Shown here: in pieces, positions 35,779 to 45,712 of the stretch
Layout of the letters: each line of letters starts with the position of its first letter
Numbering within the stretch: the stretch's first letter is position 1
NCBI GenBank assembly: GCA_958295695.1
Contig: OY282363.1
Location: forward strand, 186,001-250,000
Source of the DNA: an uncultured Alphaproteobacteria bacterium
GTDB taxonomy: Bacteria > Pseudomonadota > Alphaproteobacteria > SP197
Reading direction: 5' to 3'
Length of the DNA stretch: 64,000 nt
The notes under the pieces: generated by a model
What the model was told of the DNA's origin: nothing
Database searches by the model: none
The model's input: the letters and a program-made list of their open reading frames with translations, nothing else
Made by a program: the position numbers and the translations under genes

Positions 35779-36396
35779 ATGCATGACGTGGCCTTGCCGG
35801 AGCTCCTGTCCTCGCGCGGTTTCGAGGGCGCCGGCGCGGATCTGGCGCTGGCCGAGCTGCGCCGGCTCGGCCTGACCCGCCGCGGCAAGACGCGCATCGC
35901 CTCGGCGAAGATCGGGGCGGTCGACGAGGCTCTCGGCGCGGCCTTTCTGCGCCGCTGTTCCAAACCCGCCTGCCGGCGCGACGCGAGCGACGCCCGCGTG
36001 GAGGTCTTCGTCTCCGCCGGGCATTGCGAGATCTGCGGCGGGAGCGACAACCGCCGGGCGGTGGAGGACATGCTGGCCGCGATGCGGCGCGCGGGATACG
36101 CGAGGCTGCTGGTGGCCGGCGGGTCGCCGGGCACGCGCGGGGACCTCGAGCGGCTTTGCGCGGGCCGCGTCGGGCTGCGTTTCGTCACCGAGGAGACCAC
36201 GCCCAACAGGAAGACCGTCGGATCGCTTCTCGGCTGGTCGGACATCGCCGCCGTCTGGACCTCCACCGAGATATCGCACAAGGCGACGGCCGTCCTGCGC
36301 GGCCCGAAGGTCCTGAAGGTCCCGAGGCGCGGCGTGGCGGCGCTGGCCGCCGCCGTGCGGGACCGCTGCGAGGCCGCCGGCCGGTCCGGCCCGTAG
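35779..36396 (+). CDS. Small protein with Cys motifs and DUF2325-like C-terminus
   Basis: 205 aa, unknown function. The N-terminal half has two cysteine pairs, 'CSKPAC' (60-65) and 'CEIC' (81-84), able to bind a metal. The C-terminal half reads 'ARLLVAGGSPGTRGDLERL ... WTSTEISHKATAVL ... KVLKVPRRG', the Rossmann-like order of DUF2325 ('GG..' start, '..ISH.A' near the end). That match is from memory and not certain. It follows grpE by 47 bp, so it may be in the stress operon. Confidence 0.6.
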   Translation: MHDVALPELLSSRGFEGAGADLALAELRRLGLTRRGKTRIASAKIGAVDEALGAAFLRRCSKPACRRDASDARVEVFVSAGHCEICGGSDNRRAVEDMLAAMRRAGYARLLVAGGSPGTRGDLERLCAGRVGLRFVTEETTPNRKTVGSLLGWSDIAAVWTSTEISHKATAVLRGPKVLKVPRRGVAALAAAVRDRCEAAGRSGP

Positions 36397-36415
36397 TCCT
36401 CGCCGCCACCGGGGC

Positions 36416-37195
36416 TCACGGAGGGGTCCGGTACATCCTCTCCATGACCTCGACGATGTCCGGGGCCGATCCGAGGAAGCGCCGCGCCGCGGCGGCGACC
36501 AGCTCGTCGGGAATCCCGTGCAGCGCCTCGGCCACCGGGCCGGCGATGGCGGCGAGCGTGTCGGCGTCTCCGCCCAGGGAGATGGCGTTGCGCACGGCGT
36601 CCTCGAAGTCCGTCGATTCGAGCGCGCAGACGAGGGCTTCGGGGACGGTCCCCTGGCAGGTCTCGTCGAAGCGGTAGCCCGGCCGGATCAGGTCCACGGT
36701 GCGCGAGAGGTCGTAGCCGTAGGCGGCCTCGATCGTCCGGCGGACGCGCCCCGCGCGGGCGCCTTGGAACGCGAGCCAGATGGCGTGCGCGACGGCCCGC
36801 GCGCCCTTCATCCCCTCGGGATGGTCGTGGGTGACGGCGGTCGCCCGGTCGGCGGCGGCGAGCGCCTCCCCGAGCGGCCGGCGCCGGTTGAGGAAGGCGG
36901 CCGGAGAGACCCGCATGGCCGCGCCGTTGCCGAAGCTCCCGTAGGGCGCCGGGTCCGCGCTCCCGATCCAGCCCGCGAACATGCCGCCGTAGCCGCGGCC
37001 CGGATGGCGCCGGCACCACCGTTGCAGGGCGGCGGCGGGAGGCGAGCCGTCCAGCAGGATTTCGGCGACGGCCGCCGTACACACCGAGTCGTCCGTGTAG
37101 TCGCAGCGCGGGCCGAAGAACGGAAACGCCTTCGTCCCGATCGGGTCCCATTCGTACATGGACCCGGCGATGTCGCCGACGATCGCTCCCCACAT
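36416..37195 (-). CDS. ADP-ribosylglycohydrolase family protein
   Basis: 259 aa. Family residues: 'MWGAIVGDIAGSMYEWD' (N-terminal loop), 'CDYTDDSVCTAAVAEILL' (magnesium-binding TDDS), 'GNGAAMRVSPAAF', 'VTHDHPEGMKGA' and the C-terminal 'AISLGGDADTLAAIAGPVAEALHG' with GGDADT. All metal ligands are present. It removes ADP-ribose from a protein or small molecule such as dinitrogenase reductase or DNA adducts; the target is unknown. ATG 37195 was chosen because the fold starts directly there. Confidence 0.9.
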   Translation of the reverse strand: MWGAIVGDIAGSMYEWDPIGTKAFPFFGPRCDYTDDSVCTAAVAEILLDGSPPAAALQRWCRRHPGRGYGGMFAGWIGSADPAPYGSFGNGAAMRVSPAAFLNRRRPLGEALAAADRATAVTHDHPEGMKGARAVAHAIWLAFQGARAGRVRRTIEAAYGYDLSRTVDLIRPGYRFDETCQGTVPEALVCALESTDFEDAVRNAISLGGDADTLAAIAGPVAEALHGIPDELVAAAARRFLGSAPDIVEVMERMYRTPP

Positions 37196-37206
37196 GGCGG
37201 CGGACC

Positions 37207-38037
37207 CTACCGCGCCATGACGGCGCCCATGCCGCTCGTGTCCGGCATGGCGTCGAGGTAGGAGAAGGTCCCCTCGCCGGCCATCTCGCGGCCCCAGGCC
37301 AGGAGCGGGGCGTAGGTCGCGCGGAACAGGCTGCCGCCGGTGCTGATCCGCCGCACGCCGAGGCGCGCCATGCGCTCCAGGGTCGCCGTCCCGCCCAGGC
37401 CCACCGCCACGTTGAGCGGGCCGCCGGTCTCCCCGATCAGGCGTTCGAGCGTGGCGTCTTCGGTCGGTCCCGGCGCGTAGAGGCAATGGGCGCCCGCCTC
37501 GCGGAAGCGCTTGAGGCGGCGGACCGCCTCGCCCAGCGGGTCGTCATGGCCGCGGAGGAAGCACTCGGCCCGCGCCGTCAGGGTGAAGGCGACGCCCGAG
37601 GCGTCGGCCGCCTCGCGGGCGGCGGCGACGCGCTCGGCCGCGAGGCCGATGTCGTAGTAGGGGTTCCCGGCGTCGCCGGTGTAGTCCTCGATACCGCCGC
37701 CGGCCATGCCTTCCGCGACCGCGCGCCGGACGCAGGCCGCCACCTCCCCGGGGCCGTGGCCGTAGCCGTTCTCGAGATCGCCGTTGACCGGCAGGTCGAC
37801 GGCCCGGGCGATCGCGCCGTGCTCGGCCATGATGGCGTCGAAGGACGCCGCGCCGGGCCCGTCGTCGCGCGCCCTGGCGTAGTTCATGCCCAGGCTCGTG
37901 GTGGCCAGGGCCGCGAGCCCGCAGGTCTCCAGCAGCCGCGCGCCGCCCGCGTCCCAGGCGTTGGCCATCGCGAAGGGTTCGTCCGCCTCGTGCAGGCGGC
38001 GGAAGGCGAGGGCCTTGTCGGCGAGGGAGGGGGCCAT
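37207..38037 (-). CDS. Isocitrate lyase / PEP mutase superfamily protein
   Basis: 276 aa. Fold marks: 'FAMANAWDAGGARLLETCGLAALATTSLGMNYARAR', 'LPVNGDLENGYGHGPGEVAACVRRAVAEGMAGGGIEDYTGD', 'FTLTARAECFLRG' and 'GGPLNVAVGL'. The 'xDLENGYG' and 'GIEDYTG' motifs bind magnesium. The superfamily cleaves or forms C-C or P-C bonds of 2-hydroxyacids. The catalytic 'KKCGH' of isocitrate lyase is absent, so a carboxyvinyl-phosphonate or oxaloacetate-type activity is more likely. Eleven bases upstream of the ADP-ribosylglycohydrolase gene, probably one operon. Confidence 0.85.
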   Translation of the reverse strand: MAPSLADKALAFRRLHEADEPFAMANAWDAGGARLLETCGLAALATTSLGMNYARARDDGPGAASFDAIMAEHGAIARAVDLPVNGDLENGYGHGPGEVAACVRRAVAEGMAGGGIEDYTGDAGNPYYDIGLAAERVAAAREAADASGVAFTLTARAECFLRGHDDPLGEAVRRLKRFREAGAHCLYAPGPTEDATLERLIGETGGPLNVAVGLGGTATLERMARLGVRRISTGGSLFRATYAPLLAWGREMAGEGTFSYLDAMPDTSGMGAVMAR

Positions 38038-38121
38038 GACGCGGGACTCCGACGGAGGGCGTCCACGCTAGACCGTTTCCATCCCGCGCGGAAACGCTCC
38101 GGCCCCTTCTCTCTCCCCCAC

Positions 38122-38180
38122 CCCGATCGGGTTCCGAAGGGGCCGTATCGAGAGCCTGCCCCGGGCTTGCCGAAGGGGCC
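38122..38180. repeat. Intergenic palindromic repeat copy upstream of dnaK
   Basis: CGATCGGGTTCCGAAGGGGC followed by GTATCGAGAGCCTGCCCC and GGGCTTGCCGAAGGGGCCGG. The second and third blocks are nearly identical to those at 23373-23400. It is placed just upstream of the dnaK heat-shock-type promoter. Confidence 0.6.
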
Positions 38181-38188
38181 GGCCGCGC

Positions 38189-38217
38189 CCTTGCGCGGCG
38201 GGCCGCGGCTCCCATAT
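38189..38217 (+). promoter_or_regulatory. Candidate RpoH (sigma-32) promoter for dnaK
   Basis: CCTTGCG at 38189-38195 and CCCATAT at 38211-38217, separated by 15 bp, match the heat-shock sigma pattern (CTTG box and CCCAT box). It is 92 bp before the dnaK ATG. Alphaproteobacterial dnaKJ is usually RpoH-dependent, which agrees. Confidence 0.55.
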
Positions 38218-38308
38218 CACACACTGCCGGAAAGGGATTTCGGGGGTCCGGCCCGAGGCGCCTCGCGCGGGCCTCGCCACGGATCCGCCCATGCAGGGAG
38301 TTCGACCC

Positions 38309-40246
<1,938 letters not shown>

Positions 40247-40308
40247 TCCGGGCGCGGGGCGAGACCGGGCCGCGCCGCCTCCCGGAACCGGCGGAGCGAT
40301 GACGGACC

Positions 40309-41442
40309 ATGGCGAAGCGCGACTACTACGAGGTGCTGGGCGTCGACCGCGGGGCCGACGGCGAGGCGCTCAAGAGGGCCTACCGCAAGCTCGCCATGGC
40401 CCACCACCCCGACCGCAACAAGGACGACGCGGCGGCGGAGCGGAAGTTCAGGGAGGTCGGCGAGGCCTACGAGGTCCTGAAGGACGAGCGAAAGCGCGCG
40501 GCCTACGACCAGTTCGGCCACGCCGCCTTCGAGGGCGGCGCGGGCGGCGGCGCCCACGGGCACGACTTCTCCTCGAGCTTCGCGGACGTCTTCGACGACC
40601 TGTTCGGCGAGTTCATGGGCGGCGGACGCCGGCGCGGCCAGGGCGGCGGCCAGCGCGGCGCCGACCTGCGCTACAACATGGAGGTCTCCCTCGAGGAGGC
40701 CTTCTCGGGCAAGCAGGCCAGGATCCGCGTGCCCACGGCGGTCGCCTGCGAAGCCTGCGGCGGCAGCGGCGCCGACGACCCCGACGCCACGGCGGCATGC
40801 CCGCACTGCGGCGGACGCGGCAAGACGCGCGCCCAGCAGGGCTTCTTCTCCATCGAGCGGACGTGCCCGGCCTGCGGCGGCGCGGGCAAGGTGATCCGCG
40901 ATCCCTGCGGGGCCTGCTCCGGCGCGGGACGGGTGCGGAAGGACAAGACGCTCGACGTCACCATCCCCGCGGGCGTGGACGACGGCATGCGCATCCGGCT
41001 CTCCGGCGAGGGCGAGGCCGGCGCGCGTGGCGGGCCCGCGGGCGACCTCTACATCGTGCTGTCGGTCGGGACCCACCCGATCTTCCAGCGCGACGGCGCC
41101 ACGATCTATTGTCCCGTGCCGATCCCGGTGACGACCGCCGCGCTGGGCGGGACCATCGAGATCCCCACCATCGAGGGCCGGCGCGCCAAGGTCGCGGTCC
41201 CGGCGGGCGCCCAGACCGGCCGCCAGTTCCGCCTGCGCGGCAAGGGCATGACCGGCGTGCGCGGCGCGGCGCGCGGCGACATGATCATCGAGACCGTCGT
41301 CGAGACCCCGGTCGACCTCACCCCGCGCCAGAAGGAGCTCCTGAGGGCGTTCGACGAGGCCGGCGCGGGCAAGCGCCACAACCCGGAATCGGAAGGCTTC
41401 TTCGCCAGGGTCAAGGAGCTCTGGCAGGACCTGACGGACTGA
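40309..41442 (+). CDS. dnaJ: Chaperone protein DnaJ (Hsp40)
   Basis: 377 aa. J domain '[36 protein letters not shown]' with HPD, a Gly/Phe-like linker, then four zinc motifs: [24 protein letters not shown] and CGACSGAG. The C-terminal substrate domain follows. It stimulates DnaK ATPase and is 62 bp downstream of dnaK. Confidence 0.98.
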   Translation: MAKRDYYEVLGVDRGADGEALKRAYRKLAMAHHPDRNKDDAAAERKFREVGEAYEVLKDERKRAAYDQFGHAAFEGGAGGGAHGHDFSSSFADVFDDLFGEFMGGGRRRGQGGGQRGADLRYNMEVSLEEAFSGKQARIRVPTAVACEACGGSGADDPDATAACPHCGGRGKTRAQQGFFSIERTCPACGGAGKVIRDPCGACSGAGRVRKDKTLDVTIPAGVDDGMRIRLSGEGEAGARGGPAGDLYIVLSVGTHPIFQRDGATIYCPVPIPVTTAALGGTIEIPTIEGRRAKVAVPAGAQTGRQFRLRGKGMTGVRGAARGDMIIETVVETPVDLTPRQKELLRAFDEAGAGKRHNPESEGFFARVKELWQDLTD

Positions 41443-41497
41443 GGGCGGGCCGGCGCCGCGCGTGACATCGGCGCGCGGGCCGCGTATTCAAGAGGCC

Positions 41498-42307
41498 ATG
41501 ACGGTCGGGATCGGGATCTGCGGCGCGGCGGGCCGCATGGGGCGCATGCTGACGCGGACGGCGCATGCGCGCGCCGGCGCGCGGGTCGCCGCGGCCAGCG
41601 AGCGGCCGGGCAATCCGGCGGTCGGCCGCGACGCGGGCGAACTGGCGGGCCTGGAGCCCCTGGGCGTCGCGGTCGGCGACGACCGGGAGGCGCTGTTCGC
41701 CTCCAGCGACGTGGCGGTCGACTTCACGGCGCCGGACTCCACCGTCGCCAACGCGCGCCGGGCGGCGGCGACCGGGACCGGACTGGTGGTCGGCACGACC
41801 GGGCTTTCGGCCGGCGACCGGGCGGCGCTGGCCGAATGCGCCGCGTCGGCGCCGATCGTCTTCGCCGCCAACATGAGCCTGGGCGTGAACCTGCTGCTCG
41901 GCGTCACCCGCCGGGTCGCCGCAGCGCTCGACGAGGACTTCGACATCGAGATCGTCGAGATGCACCACCGCCACAAGGTCGACGCGCCGTCGGGCACCGC
42001 GCTGGCGCTCGCGGAGGCCGCGGCGGCGGGCCGCGGCGTGGACCTCGCCGCCGTGGCCGACCGGGGGCGCGACGGCGCGACCGGCCCGCGCCGGCGGGGC
42101 GCGATCGGCATGGCGGCCCTGCGCGGCGGCGACGTCGTGGGCGAGCACGCCGCGATCTTCGCGGCCGACGGCGAGCGCGTCGAGATCGGCCACAGGGTCA
42201 CCGACCGGGGCGTTTTCGCCCGCGGCGCCATAACCGCCGCGCTGTGGGCGCACGGGCGCGCCCCCGGCCTCTACGGCATGGAGGACGTGCTCGGCCTCGG
42301 GGCGTGA
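41498..42307 (+). CDS. dapB: 4-hydroxy-tetrahydrodipicolinate reductase
   Basis: 269 aa from ATG 41498 (AGAGG upstream); an upstream in-frame extension is not typical. 'GICGAAGRMGRML' binds NAD(P)H; 'FTAPDSTVANARRAAATGTGLVVGTTGLS', 'NMSLGVNLLLGV', 'EIVEMHHRHKVDAPSGTALALAE' (catalytic His-His and Lys) and 'RVTDRGVFARGAITAALWA' are present. It makes tetrahydrodipicolinate for lysine and peptidoglycan. Downstream of dnaJ as often in this class. Confidence 0.96.
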   Translation: MTVGIGICGAAGRMGRMLTRTAHARAGARVAAASERPGNPAVGRDAGELAGLEPLGVAVGDDREALFASSDVAVDFTAPDSTVANARRAAATGTGLVVGTTGLSAGDRAALAECAASAPIVFAANMSLGVNLLLGVTRRVAAALDEDFDIEIVEMHHRHKVDAPSGTALALAEAAAAGRGVDLAAVADRGRDGATGPRRRGAIGMAALRGGDVVGEHAAIFAADGERVEIGHRVTDRGVFARGAITAALWAHGRAPGLYGMEDVLGLGA

Positions 42308-42416
42308 GCCCGGCCCCCCTTCGACAGGCCCGGGGCGGGACCCCTTCGACGCGCGGCCTTCGGCGGCGACCCGGGGCGAGGGAGAGGTCGGGCGGGGGAC
42401 CGGCGGCGTCCCGCGG

Positions 42417-42815
42417 TCAGGAAGCCCTTTCCCGGTCGCGCGAGCCCGACTTCGTGACGTAGGCGATGGCGCAGTGCTCCTCGCAGTACGGCTTGCCCGG
42501 CGCCGCGTCCCTGCCGCAGAAGTGGAAATCCTCGTCGCCGGGATCGCCGAACGGCCAGCGGCACATCTGCGCGCCGAGGTCGATCACGTCGCCGATGCGG
42601 GCCGGCGCCCGCGCCTTCCGCCTCGGCGACGGGCCGGACGCCTTCTCCGGGGCCCTGGCGGCGATCGGCGACGGGCGCGGATCGAGACCGAGACGGTGGG
42701 ACTTGCCGACGACCGCGTTCTTCGAGACGCCGAGGTCGCGGCCGATCGCCGCGGTGCTGAGGCCCCGCGTCCACAGCTCTCTCAGTCGCGCGATCTTCTC
42801 GTCGGTCCAGCTCAT
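42417..42815 (-). CDS. gcrA: GcrA family cell-cycle regulator
   Basis: 132 aa. The DNA-binding start 'MSWTDEKIARLRELWTRGLSTAAIGRDLGVSKNAVVGKSHRLGL' is diagnostic, and the C-terminal sigma-contact domain 'CRWPFGDPGDEDFHFCGRDAAPGKPYCEEHCAIAYV' is present. GcrA recruits sigma-70 at methylated GANTC promoters in alphaproteobacteria. I see no GANTC in the short upstream region. Confidence 0.94.
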   Translation of the reverse strand: MSWTDEKIARLRELWTRGLSTAAIGRDLGVSKNAVVGKSHRLGLDPRPSPIAARAPEKASGPSPRRKARAPARIGDVIDLGAQMCRWPFGDPGDEDFHFCGRDAAPGKPYCEEHCAIAYVTKSGSRDRERAS

Positions 42816-42997
42816 GCCGTGTCCAGCGTCGGAAGGGGTTGCGCCGTCGGCCGCAAGGGGCGCGCACCATCGCGGCGGCCGGCGCCGCCGTCAAGGGCGA
42901 GCGGCCTCCGGGCGGCGCGGAAGCCGGCCGCGTCGCGGCGGCGTTGCTCCTCCGGGGGCGGCGTCCTAAACAGGGCCGTTCCTCCGGAGGGCCGTTC

Positions 42998-44527
42998 GTG
43001 GCGGCGACGACGATCGACGGACTGCTGGAAGCGGGCGCGGCGGACGCGCCGGCGATCGGAGCGCCCGGCCGCGAACCGCTCGACTACGCCGGCCTCGGCG
43101 GACAGGTCGAACGGACCGTCGCCTTTCTGAACGCGCGCGGCGTCGGGCGGGGCGACCGCGTCGCCATCGTGCTGCCCAACGGCCCGGAGATGGCCTCGGC
43201 CTTCGTCGCGGTCGCCGCCGGCGCGACCGCCGCGCCGCTCAACCCAGCCTACCGCGCCGGCGAGTTCCGCTTCTTCCTCGAGGACCTGGGCGCGCGGCTG
43301 CTCGTGACCGCGCCGGACATCGCCCCGGAGGCCGTCGGCGTCGCCCGCGGCCTCGGCATGGGCGTCGCGGAGCTCGTCGTCCCGGACGGCGCGCCGGCGG
43401 GCCGCTTCGACCTCGCGATGCGGTCGCCGCCCGCCGCGGGCGGCGGCGGGCCGGCGGGCCGGTCCGCGCCGGAGGACACCGCGCTGGTGCTCCACACGTC
43501 GGGGACCACGTCCCGGCCCAAGGTCGTGCCCCTGACGTGGGCCAACCTCGGCGCGTCGGCGGGCCACATCGTGGCGAGCCTGGCGCTCCGCGCCGGGGAC
43601 CGCTGCCTCAACGTCATGCCGCTCTTCCACATCCACGGGCTCGTCGGCGCGGTGCTGTCGAGCCTGGCGGCGGGCGCCAGCGTCCATTGCGCGCCGGGCT
43701 TCGACGCGCTGAGGGTCTTCGCCCGGTTCGACGCGGTCGCGCCGACCTGGTACACGGCCGTGCCCACCATGCACCAGGCGATCCTCGCGCGCGCGCCGCG
43801 CAACCGGGCGAGCGTCGAAAGGCTCGGCCTGCGCTTCATCCGCTCGTCCTCGTCGTCGCTGCCGCCGCGGGTCATGGAGGAGCTCGAGGCGGCCTTCGGC
43901 TGTCCCGTCATCGAGTCCTACGGCATGACCGAGGCCGCGCACCAGATGGCGTCGAACCCGCTGCCGCCCGCGCCGCGCCATCCCGGCTCCGTCGGCGTCG
44001 CCGCGGGGCCCGAGATCGCGATCGCGAGCGAGGAGGGAGCCGCCCTTCTGGCGCCCGGCGAGACCGGCGAGGTCGTGATCCGCGGGCCGAACGTCACCGC
44101 GGGCTACGAGAACAACCCCGCCGCCAACGCGGAAGCCTTCGTGGACGGCTGGTTCCGCACGGGCGACCGGGGAACGCTCGACGCCGAGGGCTACCTGCGG
44201 CTCGCCGGCCGGCTCAAGGAGATCATCAACCGGGGCGGCGAGAAGATCGGCCCGCGCGAGGTCGACGAGGTCCTGATGGACCACCCGGCCGTGGCCCAGG
44301 CCGTCGCCTTCGCCGTGCCGCACGCCAGGCTCGGCGAGGACGTGGCCGCCGCCGTCGTGCTGAAGCGGGGCGCCGACGCCGACGAGCGGGCGCTCAAGGA
44401 TTTCGCCGCCCGCCGCCTGGCCGGTTTCAAGGTGCCGCGCAGGGTGCTGTTCCTCGACGAGATCCCGAAGGGCCCCACCGGCAAGCTCCAGCGCGTCGGG
44501 CTCGCGGGGAAGCTCGGGCTGGCGTGA
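42998..44527 (+). CDS. Acyl-CoA ligase, AMP-forming (oxalate/fatty-acid CoA ligase-like)
   Basis: 509 aa from GTG 42998, with GGAGG 7 bp upstream. 'ALVLHTSGTTSRPKVVPLTWANL' (AMP motif), 'NVMPLFHIHGLVGAVLSSLAAGASV', 'VIESYGMTEAAHQMASNP', 'GWFRTGDRGTLDAEGYLRLAGRLKEIINRGGEKIGPREVDEVLM' and 'IPKGPTGKLQRVGL' are all present. Length and the 'MTEAAHQM' motif resemble Pcs60/oxalyl-CoA synthetases. The panE-like gene overlaps its stop. Confidence 0.88.
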   Translation: MAATTIDGLLEAGAADAPAIGAPGREPLDYAGLGGQVERTVAFLNARGVGRGDRVAIVLPNGPEMASAFVAVAAGATAAPLNPAYRAGEFRFFLEDLGARLLVTAPDIAPEAVGVARGLGMGVAELVVPDGAPAGRFDLAMRSPPAAGGGGPAGRSAPEDTALVLHTSGTTSRPKVVPLTWANLGASAGHIVASLALRAGDRCLNVMPLFHIHGLVGAVLSSLAAGASVHCAPGFDALRVFARFDAVAPTWYTAVPTMHQAILARAPRNRASVERLGLRFIRSSSSSLPPRVMEELEAAFGCPVIESYGMTEAAHQMASNPLPPAPRHPGSVGVAAGPEIAIASEEGAALLAPGETGEVVIRGPNVTAGYENNPAANAEAFVDGWFRTGDRGTLDAEGYLRLAGRLKEIINRGGEKIGPREVDEVLMDHPAVAQAVAFAVPHARLGEDVAAAVVLKRGADADERALKDFAARRLAGFKVPRRVLFLDEIPKGPTGKLQRVGLAGKLGLA

Positions 44528-45507
44528 CCAGGATCGCCGTCTACGGCGCCGGCGCCATCGGCGGCTACCTGGGCGCGCTCCTGGCCGACGCCGGCGCGGA
44601 CGTCACGCTGATCGCGCGCGGCCCCCATCTGGCCGCCATGCGGGAGAACGGGCTCGTCCTCGTAAGCGGCGGCCGGCGCGCCGCGCGCCGGGTCGCCGCC
44701 ACCGGCGATCCGGGCGAGGCGGGCGAGCAGGACTACGTCGTCGTCGCGCTCAAGGCCCACTCCGCGTCCGGCGCGGTGGAGGCCATGCGGCCGCTCCTCG
44801 GCCCCCGGACCGCCGTCGTCACCGCCGCGAACGGCGTGCCCTGGTGGTACTTCCACGGCCTCGACGGCCCGTGGCGCGACCGCCGGCTCGACAGCGTCGA
44901 TCCGGGCGGGCGGCAGTGGGACGGCATCGGCCCGGAGCGGGCCATCGGATGCGTCGTCTACCCCGCCTGCGCCATCGACGAGCCGGGCGTCGTCCGCCAC
45001 ATCGAGGGCGACCGCTTCGTCCTGGGCGAGCCTTCGGGCGAGAAGACGGCGCGGGTGGAGCGGCTGGCCGGGCTGATGCGCCGGGCGGGCCTCAGGGCCC
45101 CGGTGAAGGCCCGCGTCCGCGACGCCATCTGGGTCAAGCTCTGGGGCAACCTGTGCTTCAACCCGGTCTCGGCGCTGACCGGGGCGACGCTCGGGGAGAT
45201 CGGCGCCGACCCCGCCCTGCGGGCGCTCTGCCGGGCCATGATGCTGGAGGCCCAAACCGTGGGCGAGCGCCTCGGCGCGCGTTTCGCCATCGACGTGGAC
45301 CGGCGGATCGACGGCGCCGTCGCGGTCGGCGCGCACCGCACCAGCATGCTGCAGGACCTGGAGAAAGGCCGGCCCCTGGAGATCGACGCGCTGGTCGCCG
45401 CCGTCCAGGAGCTGGGCCGCGCGGTCGGCGCGCCGACGCCCACCCTCGACGCCGTGCTCGCGCTGATCCGGCGCAAGGCCGAACTGGCGGGCCTCTACCG
45501 GCGGTGA
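44524..45507 (+). CDS. panE: 2-dehydropantoate 2-reductase (ketopantoate reductase) family
   Basis: 327 aa from GTG 44524, overlapping the previous stop (GTGA). 'IAVYGAGAIGGYLGALLADAGADVTLIARGPHLAAM' binds NADP; 'VVALKAHSAS' and the 'VWVKLWGNLCFNP'-like stretch 'AIWVKLWGNLCFNPVSALTGATLGE' carry the catalytic Lys region; 'HRTSMLQDLEKGRPLEIDALVAAVQELGR' is the conserved C-terminal motif. It reduces ketopantoate or a related 2-ketoacid. The pairing with an acyl-CoA ligase leaves the true substrate open. A bidirectional hairpin lies 50 bp downstream. Confidence 0.88.
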   Translation: MTRIAVYGAGAIGGYLGALLADAGADVTLIARGPHLAAMRENGLVLVSGGRRAARRVAATGDPGEAGEQDYVVVALKAHSASGAVEAMRPLLGPRTAVVTAANGVPWWYFHGLDGPWRDRRLDSVDPGGRQWDGIGPERAIGCVVYPACAIDEPGVVRHIEGDRFVLGEPSGEKTARVERLAGLMRRAGLRAPVKARVRDAIWVKLWGNLCFNPVSALTGATLGEIGADPALRALCRAMMLEAQTVGERLGARFAIDVDRRIDGAVAVGAHRTSMLQDLEKGRPLEIDALVAAVQELGRAVGAPTPTLDAVLALIRRKAELAGLYRR

Positions 45508-45553
45508 GGCTCCTCGCGCTTTCGCGATGGCGGAGCATGCTTGGCGCGCAACG

Positions 45554-45650
45554 AAAAGGGGGAGAGGCAGGGCCTCTCCCCCATATTTGTCTGACGGCTC
45601 CGCAACGGGAACCGTCATTACTGTAGCTGCTCTCCAAAACAGCGTCCGAT
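45554..45650 (-). ncRNA. tracrRNA of the type II-C CRISPR system
   Basis: On the minus strand, 45643-45620 is an anti-repeat complementary to the first 24 nt of the crRNA repeat; only positions 45638 and 45620 are not Watson-Crick, and both form G-U pairs. It is followed by a bulged hairpin (45617-45592; outer arms TGACGG/CCGTCA) and by an 11-bp perfect GC hairpin with a 3-nt loop (45582-45558) and UUUU (45557-45554), an intrinsic terminator. This is the usual order: anti-repeat, nexus-like stem, terminator. The 5' end is unknown; a TTGACT on the minus strand at 45678-45673 could be the -35. The gene lies between panE and cas9 in antisense. Confidence 0.88.
45558..45582. terminator. Bidirectional intrinsic terminator (tracrRNA and panE)
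   Basis: Stem GGGGGAGAGGC (45558-45568) with its exact complement (45572-45582) and loop AGG. On the minus strand a run of four U residues follows (tracrRNA end). On the plus strand ATATTTGT follows, 50 bp after the panE stop, so it may also end the panE transcript. Confidence 0.8.
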
Positions 45651-45712
45651 GGTTGATCGGATTCCACGCGGAAGTCAATATGTTTCCGGTCGAATCTGTC
45701 TGGAGTTTTCCC

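Noticed and set aside
45527..45712. N-terminal extension of Cas9 of 62 residues in an open frame.
   Set aside because: It would run through the tracrRNA and its terminator, lacks homology, and RuvC-I begins immediately after ATG 45713 with a ribosome site.
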